Source: CAVWUA01 sp963758025 (lineage in GTDB: Bacteria; Planctomycetota; Planctomycetia; Isosphaerales; Isosphaeraceae). From it: a stretch of 64,000 nucleotides of DNA. The position numbers were made by a program, and so were the translations under genes. Positions within the stretch are counted from its first letter, which is position 1, and each line of letters opens with the position of its first letter. Under the pieces are notes generated by a model, which did not search any database, was not told the origin of the DNA, and saw nothing but the letters and a program-made list of their open reading frames with translations. The stretch lies in NCBI GenBank assembly GCA_963758025.1, contig CAVWUA010000009.1:1-64000 (forward strand), given 5' to 3'. Below, one piece after another: positions 53,804 through 62,905 of the stretch.

Positions 53804-56050
53804 TTAGCCCCTCGGGTTCCGACGTTGCGGGAGAAGCAAGGCCAGGAGGCCGGACGACGACGGCGACCGGGCGCCGCCGGTGCTGTTGTCCGTCAGGTTG
53901 CTGATGTCCGGCAGGATCGGCGGCTGGCCCTGCGCGATCTGAGCGGCGAGGCCGCGGGCGAATGCGTGGTGCGAGGCCACGAAGCGGCGGGCGAACCGCA
54001 CCCGGGCGAGGTTTTGACCGGCCTCCTGCCGGGCGATACCCAGGCCGTCGGCCACGAGTCGCGGCCCGCGCGGGGTGCTGGTGACGATGTCCGCCAGGCC
54101 GTCGCCGTTGACGTCCGTCACGGCGAGGCCGCCACGTCCCCGAGGGGCCTGGAGCCGGGCCAGCAGCGCGCCGTTGTTCCCGCTGAAGACCTTCACCAGC
54201 GAGGAATGCCCGCGGGCGGGAGTGACGACGATATCGTCCCGGCCGTCGCCGTTGAGGTCGCCCGAGGCCACGTTCACGCCGCCGAAGTACCGCCGGTGGA
54301 ACGGCATGAGGCTCAGGAGCGGCGCACGGGTCGCGCCGTGGAAGACTCGCACCTGGGCCGGAACCCCCGCGCCGGTGCCGGCGATCACGTCGGGGATGCC
54401 GTCGCCGTTGACGTCGCCGGTCGTCGCCGAGACGCCGTTGCGGGTAGTCGGGTCGAACGCGGCGATCTGGCCGACCGGCGCACCGTTGTCCCCACGCACC
54501 AGGGAGACCAGCGGCGCCTGGCCGGCCGAGGCGCCGGTCGCCTGGAGCGCGAACGTCATCACGTTCACCGTGCCGTTGGCCTTGGCCGTCGAGCCGCCGA
54601 CGTCGCGGATCGTCACCGTGTAGGGGATCGTTCCCGTTCGGTTATAGGTATGCGTTCCCGAGACGAAGAACCCGGTCAAGGGGTCGCCGACGATCGTGCC
54701 GGGGGAGGTCAGGCCGTCGCCCCACGAGATCGTGGCCGAGAGGTTGCTCGCCGTCAGGTTCGGGTTGTCCGTGTTGACCTTCGCCACGAGCGGCGTCGTG
54801 CTCAGGCCCTGGATGGCCGTCTGGTTGTACCCGCTGGCGAGCAAGGGGGCGTCGATCGGGCCGGTCACGAACGGGTTGGCCGTCGTCAGGGTCGGCACGA
54901 CGTTGGCCTGATACCACTCATAGACCGACGAGTGCGACATGCCGGGCGTGGTCACGTCGAGCGTGTGGGTGATCGTCGCGGGGGACTGGAACTGAAAGCC
55001 GCCGGGAGGGAACGTGCCGATGGGATTCAGGACCCATTCATCCGTCAATTCGAGCAACTGATTATTCAGCGTGTGCTCGTGGTACACCTGCGCCTCGGCC
55101 ACGTGCGACGGCACCATCAACGGCAGGGGGTCCTGGGCCGCCTCCTGGAAGAGGTTCCCGACGTAGTTGGCGGTCGTTCCCAGGCCGAGCAGCGAGGGAT
55201 CAGTGTTGTAATTGAACGGCACCTGCCCAAAGGTGTGCGACGGGTGCGGGTCGAGGTATGTCAAACGCCAGTAGCCGCCAGCGGCCAGGGGAAGCGAGGC
55301 GATGTCGTCCTGAAGCGTCTGCGCGGCCTGCGTGATGACGGCCGACCCCCGGCTGTGACCGATCAGGTGCAGGTCGAAGACCGTGCCGGCCGGATACTGG
55401 GACTGCAAGCTCGCCAGCTCGGCCTCGATCGCGTGCGCGGCGTTGACGCCGGAGCCGGTCGCCAGGCCCGGCAGCGGAATGCCCGCGACGGCCGACCAGT
55501 TGAACGGAATCGCATCCACATAGCCGTCCGCCTTCAATGACGCGGCCATCGTGTTGATCCACGTCGGCGGCATCGGGTTGAACGAGAAGAACTGGAACCC
55601 GTGCGTGACCAGCCCCAGCACCCGCTTCTGGAACATCGCGTCGCTGGTGATGTTGTCCGGCCCCGTCGCCACGACGAACACATACGGATTGGCCGGGTCC
55701 GGCGCCAGTGCGGGAACCCCCGGCGAACGCTCCCCCGAGAGCACCAGCGGCACGGCCGCATGCGTCCCCGGTGATGTATTCCCCCCGTCAATCGTCGCTG
55801 ATCCGATCTTCACGTCGCTGCCAGGGTCCAGCGTCGCGTCCGGCGAGCGGTACACGTCCACCGCGAACGACGACACGTTCGCCTCGTTCACGTCGTAGCT
55901 GAGCGACAACGTCTGGAAGTCGGCCTCCGTGGCCGAGAGCATCGTCACCGCCGACAACAGGCAACGCTCGTCCAGACCCTCAAGAACCGGCAAGAACTCG
56001 CTGCGCAACCGCATGCGGCGTCGAGACGCCGTCCGGGCAGAGCTTGTCAT
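53804..56050 (-). CDS. Large exported alpha/beta-hydrolase with FG-GAP repeats
   Basis: A 748-residue planctomycete surface or secreted protein. The N-terminus carries LPVLEGLDERCLLSAV, a motif near the start of many large planctomycete exported proteins. A hydrolase-like region with the lipase elbow LIGHSRGSAVI (GxSxG) lies about residues 150-350, then PKD/IG-like beta-strands, then FG-GAP/VCBS calcium-binding repeats (TGDVNGDGIPDVIAG, SGDLNGDGRDDIVVT, VTDVNGDGLADIVTS). Substrate may be a lipid or polyester; not proven. The C-terminus ends in a short Arg-rich tail. No frame break in 2.2 kb. Confidence 0.78.
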   Translation of the reverse strand: MTSSARTASRRRMRLRSEFLPVLEGLDERCLLSAVTMLSATEADFQTLSLSYDVNEANVSSFAVDVYRSPDATLDPGSDVKIGSATIDGGNTSPGTHAAVPLVLSGERSPGVPALAPDPANPYVFVVATGPDNITSDAMFQKRVLGLVTHGFQFFSFNPMPPTWINTMAASLKADGYVDAIPFNWSAVAGIPLPGLATGSGVNAAHAIEAELASLQSQYPAGTVFDLHLIGHSRGSAVITQAAQTLQDDIASLPLAAGGYWRLTYLDPHPSHTFGQVPFNYNTDPSLLGLGTTANYVGNLFQEAAQDPLPLMVPSHVAEAQVYHEHTLNNQLLELTDEWVLNPIGTFPPGGFQFQSPATITHTLDVTTPGMSHSSVYEWYQANVVPTLTTANPFVTGPIDAPLLASGYNQTAIQGLSTTPLVAKVNTDNPNLTASNLSATISWGDGLTSPGTIVGDPLTGFFVSGTHTYNRTGTIPYTVTIRDVGGSTAKANGTVNVMTFALQATGASAGQAPLVSLVRGDNGAPVGQIAAFDPTTRNGVSATTGDVNGDGIPDVIAGTGAGVPAQVRVFHGATRAPLLSLMPFHRRYFGGVNVASGDLNGDGRDDIVVTPARGHSSLVKVFSGNNGALLARLQAPRGRGGLAVTDVNGDGLADIVTSTPRGPRLVADGLGIARQEAGQNLARVRFARRFVASHHAFARGLAAQIAQGQPPILPDISNLTDNSTGGARSPSSSGLLALLLPQRRNPRG

Positions 56051-56150
56051 CGAAGATAGTCCTCACAATCGTTGGTCCATGCCCTGGCCGACCCCACACG
56101 ACACGACCCAGTCGTATCCAGTCAGCCCAGACTACGATTGTGCGTACATC

Positions 56151-57050
56151 TTACGCAGATTTCCAGGGTGGAGTTTTCGGCAGGAGCGACTCGAACCGCG
56201 CGATCTGTTCGGCCATATAGGTACCGGCATAGCGTCCGGCGAAGAAGCGGGGGAGGGCGTCCTCATAGAAGCGTTGCCAGGATTCGTCCTCGCGGCCGGG
56301 GTCGATGGGGTAAAACAGGACGCCGTTGGCCTCGGCGGCCAGGCGGTCGCCGGGGGCGTCGCCGACCATCAGGACGTTCTGTCGTTCGTAGCGGTCGGCG
56401 GCGGCGGCCAGGGCGAGGTGTTCCTTCTTGCTGCCGAGTTCCTGCCCGGCGATCAGGGCGACGTGCCCGGCCAGGTCATGCTCTTGCCACTCCCGGGTGA
56501 GGGCCTCGCCCGGCGTGGCCGAGACGACCATCACGTCCGCCTTCCCGGCGAGCATCTGGAGCGACTCGCGCACCAGGGGGAACGGGGGGACCCCCCGGAC
56601 GACGTTCTTGATGGCGCGGTTAACGTCCTCGCTCCAGCGCAGGGCGAGGGCCAGGTCGGGATCGTTCGTCTTCTCAACCTCGGCCTGGAGCGTGGGATTG
56701 CCCAGCTTCGACTCGCGCTCGACCCAGGCCCGCAGCCCGGTCAAGGGGGGAACGCGGAACGCGCGACGGCCGACCTCGGGCCGCTCGGCCAGGAGGTCCA
56801 GGGTCCGCAGGTAAGCCGGGAAGCGGTTCGTGCCGCGCCAGAACGAGTAAAGGTTGACGAACTCCGCCGCCTCGCGAGCATACTTGGACACGGCGGCCAG
56901 CCCGAAATGCTGGATAAAGGTCGGGATGAAGCACTCCTTGTGCTTGACCTCCATCGTGTCGAAGACGCAGCCATCGCTATCGATGCCGACGAAGAAATCC
57001 TGCGTCTTGCGAAACGTGCGCAAGGGGGCCAGCGGATCGGGGGACGACAT
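56151..57050 (-). CDS. HAD-superfamily hydrolase
   Basis: A 299-residue cytosolic phosphatase-like protein. HAD motif I is FFVGIDSDGCVFDTMEVKH (nucleophile D and acid D of DSD), motif II VMVVSATPGEALTREW, motif III Lys in GSKKEHLALA and motif IV VLMVGDAPGDRLAAEANG. The large insertion between I and II (about 130 residues) is helical (cap domain). The substrate is unknown. ATG 57050 is chosen with AAGGA six bases before; ATGs at 57056 and 57089 are alternatives. Confidence 0.82.
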   Translation of the reverse strand: MSSPDPLAPLRTFRKTQDFFVGIDSDGCVFDTMEVKHKECFIPTFIQHFGLAAVSKYAREAAEFVNLYSFWRGTNRFPAYLRTLDLLAERPEVGRRAFRVPPLTGLRAWVERESKLGNPTLQAEVEKTNDPDLALALRWSEDVNRAIKNVVRGVPPFPLVRESLQMLAGKADVMVVSATPGEALTREWQEHDLAGHVALIAGQELGSKKEHLALAAAADRYERQNVLMVGDAPGDRLAAEANGVLFYPIDPGREDESWQRFYEDALPRFFAGRYAGTYMAEQIARFESLLPKTPPWKSA

Positions 57051-57626
57051 CGGCATTCCTTTTTTTCGAGGGCGGATCGGGGGAGTCACTTCCCGGAAGG
57101 ACTCATTCTGTCAACTCGCCGGGTCCTTTTCCAGGCGGCTCCGCGGCGTCCCGGAAGAGACGGATTTCGCTGGAAATGGGTCGTCCGTCCGGGTTTCATG
57201 GGAGCGATAGCACGTCATCATTGATCAACACGCATCCCTCGGCGCACGACGTCTCGGGAACTCGGGCGGATCTGTCGTGGGTCGTTGCTCACGGCCTGGT
57301 TCTTCCACTCCTTGCGGAATGCCGGTCGGAAAGATTGGCGTGAGGAACTCTTCGGACTCGAACAAGGAGTGTAGCCCCACCGAGTGAAGTCGCTCCGGGG
57401 CTGTTCTGGCGAATTGAGCGCCGATCGGTCCTATGTTATGGTCGTGTGCTGGCTTGAGAGTGACGTTGCTCTCCTTGCCTGCGCCCGCGGCACTTCATGG
57501 GATGATGGTTGCAGGATCACGGTTGATGGGTGAGAATGAGCTTTCCACGATTTGCCTTCATTCATCGCCTCAACCGCCATGCCAGACGCGACAGGCGGCC
57601 CAACGTGTTGGCGAGACTTGAAGACT
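57051..57626. other. Divergent intergenic region
   Basis: 576 bases between the HAD gene start and the Ser/Thr kinase gene start. Open frames here are short and lack family similarity. No palindrome of note. It presumably contains promoters for both genes. Confidence 0.4.
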
Positions 57627-58978
57627 ATGGCGACCACCGACATGTCCAAGCCGACCGAGGGCGTGCCGTCCGACCTGCTGCCGGTGATCCGCAAGTCGGG
57701 CGTGCTGTCCGAGCGACAGTTTGAGGAGATCCGGTCCAAAGTTCTCGCCGGGGATTATCCGTTCGACCCCCAGGAGCTGGCCGATCGGCTCGTCCGCGAA
57801 AAGATCCTGACGCCGTATCAGGTCAGGCGGTTTCTCAAGAACAAGCCGCACGGCCTGACCGTCAGCCGCTACGTGATCCTCGACCGCATCGGGTCGGGGT
57901 CGATGGGGCGAGTGTATAAAGCCCACCACCAGTTGATGGACCGCGTGGTCGCCCTGAAGATCATCGCGCCGGAGATCGTCTCCAACGCGCGTGTCATCGC
58001 CCGCTTTCAGCGCGAGATGAAGCTGGTCGGGCGGCTGGACCACCCGAACGTGGTGCGGGCGTTCGACGCCGACCAGCTCGGCAACATCTTCTATATCGTG
58101 ATGGAATACGTCGCCGGGCAGAGCCTCGGCCAGCGGTTCCGCGCGGGGGCCAATGCCCCCGTTGAAGGTCGCGCATTATGCCTCGCAGGCCGCGCTCGGG
58201 CTGGGTCACGCCCATGCGCAGGGGATCGTCCACCGCGACGTGAAGCCGTCGAACCTGCTGCTGGGAGAGGACGACCAGGTGAAGGTGCTCGACCTGGGCC
58301 TGGGGGTCCTGATGGAGGCCGACGAGCAATCGTCGTTCGCCACGGCCGACGGGATCGCCGTCGGCACGATCGACTACATGTCGCCGGAGCAGGCCCTCGG
58401 CAAGGAAGTGGACGGGCGGAGCGACCTGTACAGCCTCGGCTGCGCGATGTACCACCTGATCTCCGGCCGCTTGCCGTTCCAGGCCGACTCGCCGGTCGAG
58501 CGCCTGGGCAAGCGGATCAGCGGCAAGCCGATACCGATCACCGACATCAAGCCCGACCTGCCGAGACCGCTGGTCGAGGTCCTGTCGGTTCTGATGGCCA
58601 GCAATCCGCGGGACCGTTACCAGACGGCCCGCGAAGCGGCCGAGGCGCTCCAATCCTTGAACCGCCGTCGCACCGCCACCGCCGCCACGCCACCACCACC
58701 CGCGCCATCGCCGCCATCGCCCGCGCCTGCGCGCGAGCCGGGGGGGGTCCTCCGGCCAGCTCATCACATACAAGCCCGAAGCGAAGTCCGCCGTTTCGGC
58801 CGCGCCCAGATCCGCCCCGCCGCCGAAGGTCGTGACGGTGCGCCCGGAGTATCCTGCCTGGTTCGAGCCGCTGGCGAACCTGGCGGAAGGTTCGCCCTTC
58901 GGTGCGCTGGCTGTCCTCATCGGGCTGGTGTTGATCGGCGCGGCCCTGGGGTTCGTCGCGGCGATGCTCTTGCTCTGA
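57627..58978 (+). CDS. Membrane-anchored Ser/Thr protein kinase (PknB-like), two frameshifts
   Basis: Planctomycete-type kinase. Residues 1-80 are the typical N-terminal extension (PVIRKSGVLSERQFEEIRSK, then VREKILTPYQVRRFL). Kinase motifs: GSGSMGRVYKA, VVALKIIAPE (Lys), GIVHRDVKPSNLLL (catalytic loop), VLDLGLGV (DLG in place of DFG) and YMSPEQALG. A Pro/Ala linker and a terminal helix (ALAVLIGLVLIGAALGFVAA) anchor it, with little outside. Extra bases near 58150 and in the poly-G run at about 58740 break the frame. Repaired length is about 450 residues. It could phosphorylate FHA-protein partners. Confidence 0.85.
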
Positions 58979-59058
58979 TACACGAACCCGCTGGTACGTT
59001 CCAAGCTCCCGATCGCCCATAACTACAAATCGGACAGCATCAGTGGGCTTGTGGATGA
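58979..59058. repeat. TACACGAACCCGCTGGTACG palindrome, second copy
   Basis: Directly after the kinase stop codon, TACACGAACCCGCTGGTACG pairs imperfectly with CAGCATCAGTGGGCTTGTGG about 40 bases on. The 32589-32710 element has the same outer sequence and the same placement right behind a stop codon. This copy lacks the inner palindrome seen there. Confidence 0.5.
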
Positions 59059-59129
59059 GAGGCGATTCGGTAAGCCCCTTCGGGGCTGAAGACCAACGTC
59101 CCGGATTACCTCTGAGCGAACGGAGCCGA

Positions 59130-59960
59130 TCAGGGGGAGAGCCGACCGGGCGGGCTGGGTTCCTCCATCGGGGGGAGGTGGGGACGGATGGCGAGGTCGT
59201 AGAGCAACGTGCCGCAGATCCCGCCGGCCAGCGGGGCGACGATCGGCACCCAGAAATACCAATCGTGCGACTGGAACACGGCAACGCCCCAGCCGGCCAT
59301 CGCGGCGAAGAGCCGGGGGCCGAGGTCGCGCGCGGGGTTGATCGCGTAGCCGGTCAGGCCGCCGAGCGAGATGCCGATGGCCGCCACCAGGGCGCCGAGC
59401 AGGACCGGTTCCAGGTAGCCGCCGGGAGCGGCGTTGCGGCGGTCGGTCAAGAACCGCACGCCCAGCAAGAGCACGGCGGTCCCGAGGAACTCGCTGTAGA
59501 AGCTGCGCCAGAGCGTGCCGAACGCCGGGAACGTGCAGAAGACGCCCGCCCCGCCCACCACCGGCCCGGCAAGCTGGCCGTCGGCCATCGCCCCCCGGGT
59601 GATCTCGTTGGCCTGCTCGAACGCAGAGAAGGCGTCGGCGAAATCGACGTACACCAGGGCCGCGCCGACGAAGGCCCCGGCTACCTGCGCGAGCCAGTAC
59701 GGCGCGACGCGGCTCCAGGGAAATTCCCCCCGCACCGCCAGCGCGAGCGTCACCGCCGGGTTAATGTGCCCGCCGCTGATTCGCCCGCTGAGATAGACCC
59801 CCATCGTGACGGCCAGGCCCCAGCCGGACGTGATGACGACCCATTCCCCCTGCTTGTCCAGCAGACGGACGTTCGCCACGACGCCGTCTCCCAGCAGGAG
59901 CAGCAGGGCGGTGCCAAGGAACTCAGCGACGAGAGCCGGGCGCAAGGGTGGAGAATTCAT
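59130..59960 (-). CDS. glpF: Aquaglyceroporin / glycerol facilitator
   Basis: A 276-residue MIP-family channel with six transmembrane helices and both half-helix NPA boxes, GGHINPAVTLALAV (residues near 67) and GYAINPARDLGPRLFA (near 215). Asp after the second NPA box (NPARD) points to a glycerol-conducting rather than water-only pore. ATG 59960 is preferred, because residues beyond it (to 60008) look unrelated. No glycerol kinase gene is adjacent. Inner membrane. Confidence 0.88.
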   Translation of the reverse strand: MNSPPLRPALVAEFLGTALLLLLGDGVVANVRLLDKQGEWVVITSGWGLAVTMGVYLSGRISGGHINPAVTLALAVRGEFPWSRVAPYWLAQVAGAFVGAALVYVDFADAFSAFEQANEITRGAMADGQLAGPVVGGAGVFCTFPAFGTLWRSFYSEFLGTAVLLLGVRFLTDRRNAAPGGYLEPVLLGALVAAIGISLGGLTGYAINPARDLGPRLFAAMAGWGVAVFQSHDWYFWVPIVAPLAGGICGTLLYDLAIRPHLPPMEEPSPPGRLSP

Positions 59961-60050
59961 GGCGACGAGAATAGTGGGCGATCCGGCCCGACGCAAGAGG
60001 GGCCTCAACAGTCGAAGGGCGTCGGCCTGGGTTTCGACACCTCCCGCGGC

Positions 60051-60980
60051 TCAATGCGTCGCCATCTCGTCGGCGTGGTAGCTGGAACGGACAAACGGCC
60101 CGCTGGCGACGTCGAGGAACCCGAGCGTGCGGGCCAGGCGGCCCAGCTCGTCGAACTCCTCGGGCGGCAGGTAGCGCTCGACCGGCAGGTGGCGGGGGGA
60201 CGGCTGGAGGTACTGGCCGAGAGTCAAGAGATCGCAGCCGACGGAGCGCAGGTCGGCCAGCGTCTCGAAGATTTCCTCGGTCGTCTCTCCCAGGCCGAGC
60301 ATCAGGCCGCTCTTGGTCTTGATGTCGGGCCGGGACCTTTTGGCGTACTCCAGCACGCGCAAGCTGACGCCGTACTGGCTCTTGCGGCGCACGTGCCGCT
60401 GAAGTCGGGCGACGGTTTCGAGGTTATGGTTGAAGACCTCCGGCGAGGCCGAGAGCACGGCGTCGATCGCCGTCGGGTCGGCCTCGAAGTCCGGGGTGAG
60501 GACCTCGATCGTCGCGCCGGTGCGCTCACGGACGGCCAGGATGCAGCGGCGGAAGTGCTCGGCGCCGCCGTCGGGCAGGTCGTCGCGGGTGACGCTCGTG
60601 ATGACGACGTGCTTCAGGCCGAGCCGGGCGCAGGCCTCGGCCAGGCGTTCCGGCTCGTCGATCGCGGGGGCCGCGGGCTTGCCGCGAGGGACCGCGCAGA
60701 AGCCGCAGGGGCGGGTGCAAACCTCCCCCAGAACCATGAACGTCGCGGTCTTCCGGGTCCAGCACTCGGAGCGGTTCGGGCACTTGCCGCTCTCGCAGAT
60801 CGTCTCCAGCCCCAGTTCGGCGACGAGGTCCTTCGTCCCGTACATGCCGCCGGCCTCGGGGATCGGCCGCTTCAGCCAGGGGGGGAGCCGCCGCCTCGGG
60901 GACATGGGAGCCGGTTCGTCGGGGAGGATCGGTAACGCGGGCAACGCCGACGCCTCAGCCGAGGCTCTGGGCATAGACAT
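60051..60980 (-). CDS. lipA: Lipoyl synthase
   Basis: Radical SAM enzyme inserting two sulfurs into octanoyl chains to form lipoate on pyruvate/2-oxoglutarate dehydrogenases. Cluster motifs: auxiliary CESGKCPNRSECW and radical SAM CTRPCGFCAV (CxxxCxxC). Other blocks: GLKHVVITSVTRDDLPDGGA, IEVLTPDFEAD and TKSGLMLGLGETTEEIFE. Length 309 residues, normal. The gene overlaps the 3' end of lipB by about 26 bases and is thus translationally coupled. ATG 60974 is an alternative start. Confidence 0.95.
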   Translation of the reverse strand: MSMPRASAEASALPALPILPDEPAPMSPRRRLPPWLKRPIPEAGGMYGTKDLVAELGLETICESGKCPNRSECWTRKTATFMVLGEVCTRPCGFCAVPRGKPAAPAIDEPERLAEACARLGLKHVVITSVTRDDLPDGGAEHFRRCILAVRERTGATIEVLTPDFEADPTAIDAVLSASPEVFNHNLETVARLQRHVRRKSQYGVSLRVLEYAKRSRPDIKTKSGLMLGLGETTEEIFETLADLRSVGCDLLTLGQYLQPSPRHLPVERYLPPEEFDELGRLARTLGFLDVASGPFVRSSYHADEMATH

Positions 60981-61689
60981 GAGGACGGGCCTTCCGGCGG
61001 ATCAAGGGGTGATTTGTGTAGATATGGTGCCGTTCCAGGCCGAACGTCACTTCGACCTGTCGCACCAGAGCCTCGCGCACCTTCGGCATCGGCGCGGGGC
61101 GCTGCCGGCGCGATTCCATCGAGGTCTGCCGCAGCAGTCCGCCGCCCGGACCGGGTTCCTCCAGGATCTGGAACGGGCTCAGGTACGGCCCGACGTTCAG
61201 GGTCAATCCGTGGTAGGCGATCCAGCGGTTGACCGCCACGCCGACGGACGCGATGCGAGCATCGCCGGCGAAGATCCCCGGCCATCCGGGACGAGTTTCG
61301 CCCCGGATGTCGAACTCGGCCAGCACGTCGAGGATCGCGCGGTGCAGGCCATCGACGTAGCCCAGCACGTCCAGCCCGAGCGGTTCGAGCGACAGAGCGC
61401 AATACGCGGCAAGCTGGCCGGGCAGGTGCAGCACGCAGCCGCCCCCCCGGTTGACCCAGTGGACCGGGATGTCCCGCCCGCGCAGCTCCTCGTCATCGGC
61501 CCGGATGTGCGCCCGGCTGCCGCTACGTCCGACGGAGATCGTCGGCGGGTGCTCGCAGAGGATCAAGGCCCCGCCGCCGCGTTCGCCCAGGTCGTAAACC
61601 AGGCGGCGCTGGAGGCGTTGAGCTTCCTCGAAATCGACCAGACCGAGCAAATAGATTTCCAGCGGAGAAGACGGGGAGGACGGCAACAT
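60955..61689 (-). CDS. lipB: LipB-like octanoyltransferase, catalytic residues altered
   Basis: Moves octanoyl from acyl carrier protein to lipoyl domains. It has the LipB fold motifs ILCEHPPTISVGRSGSR, WVNRGGGCVLHLPGQLAAY and AYHGLTLNVGPYLSPF. The catalytic Lys, expected as in KI(A/C)S(I/L)G, is Arg in ARIASVGVAV, and the Cys expected after the HG-LNV stretch is missing (PFQILEEPGPGGGLLRQTSM). By E. coli LipB knowledge (Lys135/Cys169 dyad), it may be inactive or use another mechanism. ATG 61689; the frame starting at 61752 is a weaker choice. Operon with lipA. Confidence 0.82.
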   Translation of the reverse strand: MLPSSPSSPLEIYLLGLVDFEEAQRLQRRLVYDLGERGGGALILCEHPPTISVGRSGSRAHIRADDEELRGRDIPVHWVNRGGGCVLHLPGQLAAYCALSLEPLGLDVLGYVDGLHRAILDVLAEFDIRGETRPGWPGIFAGDARIASVGVAVNRWIAYHGLTLNVGPYLSPFQILEEPGPGGGLLRQTSMESRRQRPAPMPKVREALVRQVEVTFGLERHHIYTNHPLIRRKARPHVYAQSLG

Positions 61690-62110
61690 CGTCAGTCGAT
61701 CCCCTCTTTTTAGTAAACGCAGCTCACTCCGCGTAAGTACCCCGACCTCCACGGTCTGGTGTCACCCGTTCAAGTGTACCCGCGCCCCGCGACCAGCGGC
61801 AAGATCGGAACAACGGACCCGATAGCGTCGTGTGGCGAACGCCCCCCACGCGATGTGTACTCGGACTTCCCAATCATGGCGTTCCTGGCCGCGGCGTGAG
61901 AAATCTGCGCGCCCGCGGAACCGCTCCGGATGGTCCCTGGCGACCGTTCTCCCGTGGAAAAGGCCGTGATTGTCGCCTATCCAGGCCTCGTCGCACCGTC
62001 GGCACGCCAGTTGCACTCAACTTCAGGCCGTCGAGTTTCCACCCACCCGATCAGCACCACGTCACGACTCGATACTCCGTTTACAATGCGTTTCCCATAA
62101 GGAGTCGGCC
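61690..62110. other. Divergent intergenic region
   Basis: 421 bases. A minus-strand frame from GTG 62016 (84 codons, CRRCDEAW near its start) has poor support and is not annotated. Promoters for lipB and the small + strand gene should lie here. Confidence 0.35.
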
Positions 62111-62314
62111 ATGGATCACGCCGTCGCGTGCCAGGATCGGAATAGCGCGTCCACCTCCGCGATCCCGAAGCGTCGCCTGTCGCGATCGGGCCTGTCCTTT
62201 CGCCGAGGTCGGGTCGGTCGTCGCGTGACCCGGCGCTCGCGGTTGAATGAGGGGCCGCCTCAGGCGACCGCCGCCCCCCTGGTGGACGAACTCTGGCTGG
62301 CGCTGATGGCCTGA
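62111..62314 (+). CDS. Small basic hypothetical protein
   Basis: A 67-residue Arg-rich peptide (PKRRLSRSGLSFRRGRVGRR) ending in VDELWLALMA. AAGGAG lies six bases upstream of ATG 62111, a good ribosome site, which is the main support. It is 61 bases ahead of the BON-domain gene. Function unknown; could be nucleic-acid-binding by charge alone. Confidence 0.5.
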   Translation: MDHAVACQDRNSASTSAIPKRRLSRSGLSFRRGRVGRRVTRRSRLNEGPPQATAAPLVDELWLALMA

Positions 62315-62375
62315 TCCGGCGTCCGGACTCCTTTCGGTTCCCCGTTTGATTTGATCGTTTTGGAGTGAAATCCTC

Positions 62376-62863
62376 ATGACGAAGACGATGACGAAACCCG
62401 CGTTCGCGATCACGGCGATGCTTCTCGCGGGATTGGTGATGGCCCCGGCCTGCCTGGTTCGCGGGCAGGGGGTGGCCGAACGGGTGGGTGAGGCCCTGGA
62501 CAACGCCGGGCGAGGCATCCGCAACGGTGTGCAAAACGCGTTCGCCAAGACCCGGACCTCGGTCCACCAGCAGGAGGTCGTTGCCCGCGTCTATAGCCGC
62601 CTGCACTGGGACAAGGTCCTCGTCGGCTCGACCCTGGAACTGGAAGTGCGCGACGGCGGCGTGACGATTCTTCGAGGCGCCGTGGCCGACGAGGATGCCA
62701 GGCGCCGGGCCGTCGTCCTGGCGAGAGACACCGTCGGCGTGACGCAGGTCGTGGACGAGCTGACCGTCCCACCCCCCCGGCGCGCGTGGTTCCGGCCACC
62801 CCGCCGACCACCCTGGAGCCTGCCCCGGCGACCACCCCCGCGCCGGTTGTCGTGGAACCGTGA
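62376..62863 (+). CDS. Exported BON-domain protein, frameshifted near the end
   Basis: A signal peptide (KPAFAITAMLLAGLVMAPAC) is followed by a region with NAGRGIRNGVQNAFAK and one BON domain (VVARVYSRLHWDKVLVGSTL, then VTILRGAVADEDARRRAVVL, GVTQVVDELTV). BON domains bind phospholipid; in OsmY-like proteins they stabilise the envelope. In the poly-C run near 62780 one extra base is needed to reach the tail ARVVPATPPTTLEPAPATTP and the TGA at 62861; without it a spurious Arg/Pro tail results. Repaired length is about 162 residues. Confidence 0.8.
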
Positions 62864-62905
62864 TCGGCCGGTTGACCGCAGAAAAGGCTCGACCCGACCA
62901 AACTC

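Noticed and set aside
53297..55540. A 747-codon open frame on the + strand
   Set aside because: Antisense to gnd and the lipase-like gene; Arg-rich, no recognisable domain.
59043..60935. A 630-codon open frame on the + strand
   Set aside because: Antisense to glpF and lipA, both of which carry clear catalytic or channel motifs.
61762..62016. 84-codon minus-strand frame with CRRC
   Set aside because: No ribosome site, no recognisable family, only a GTG start; support is too weak for a feature.
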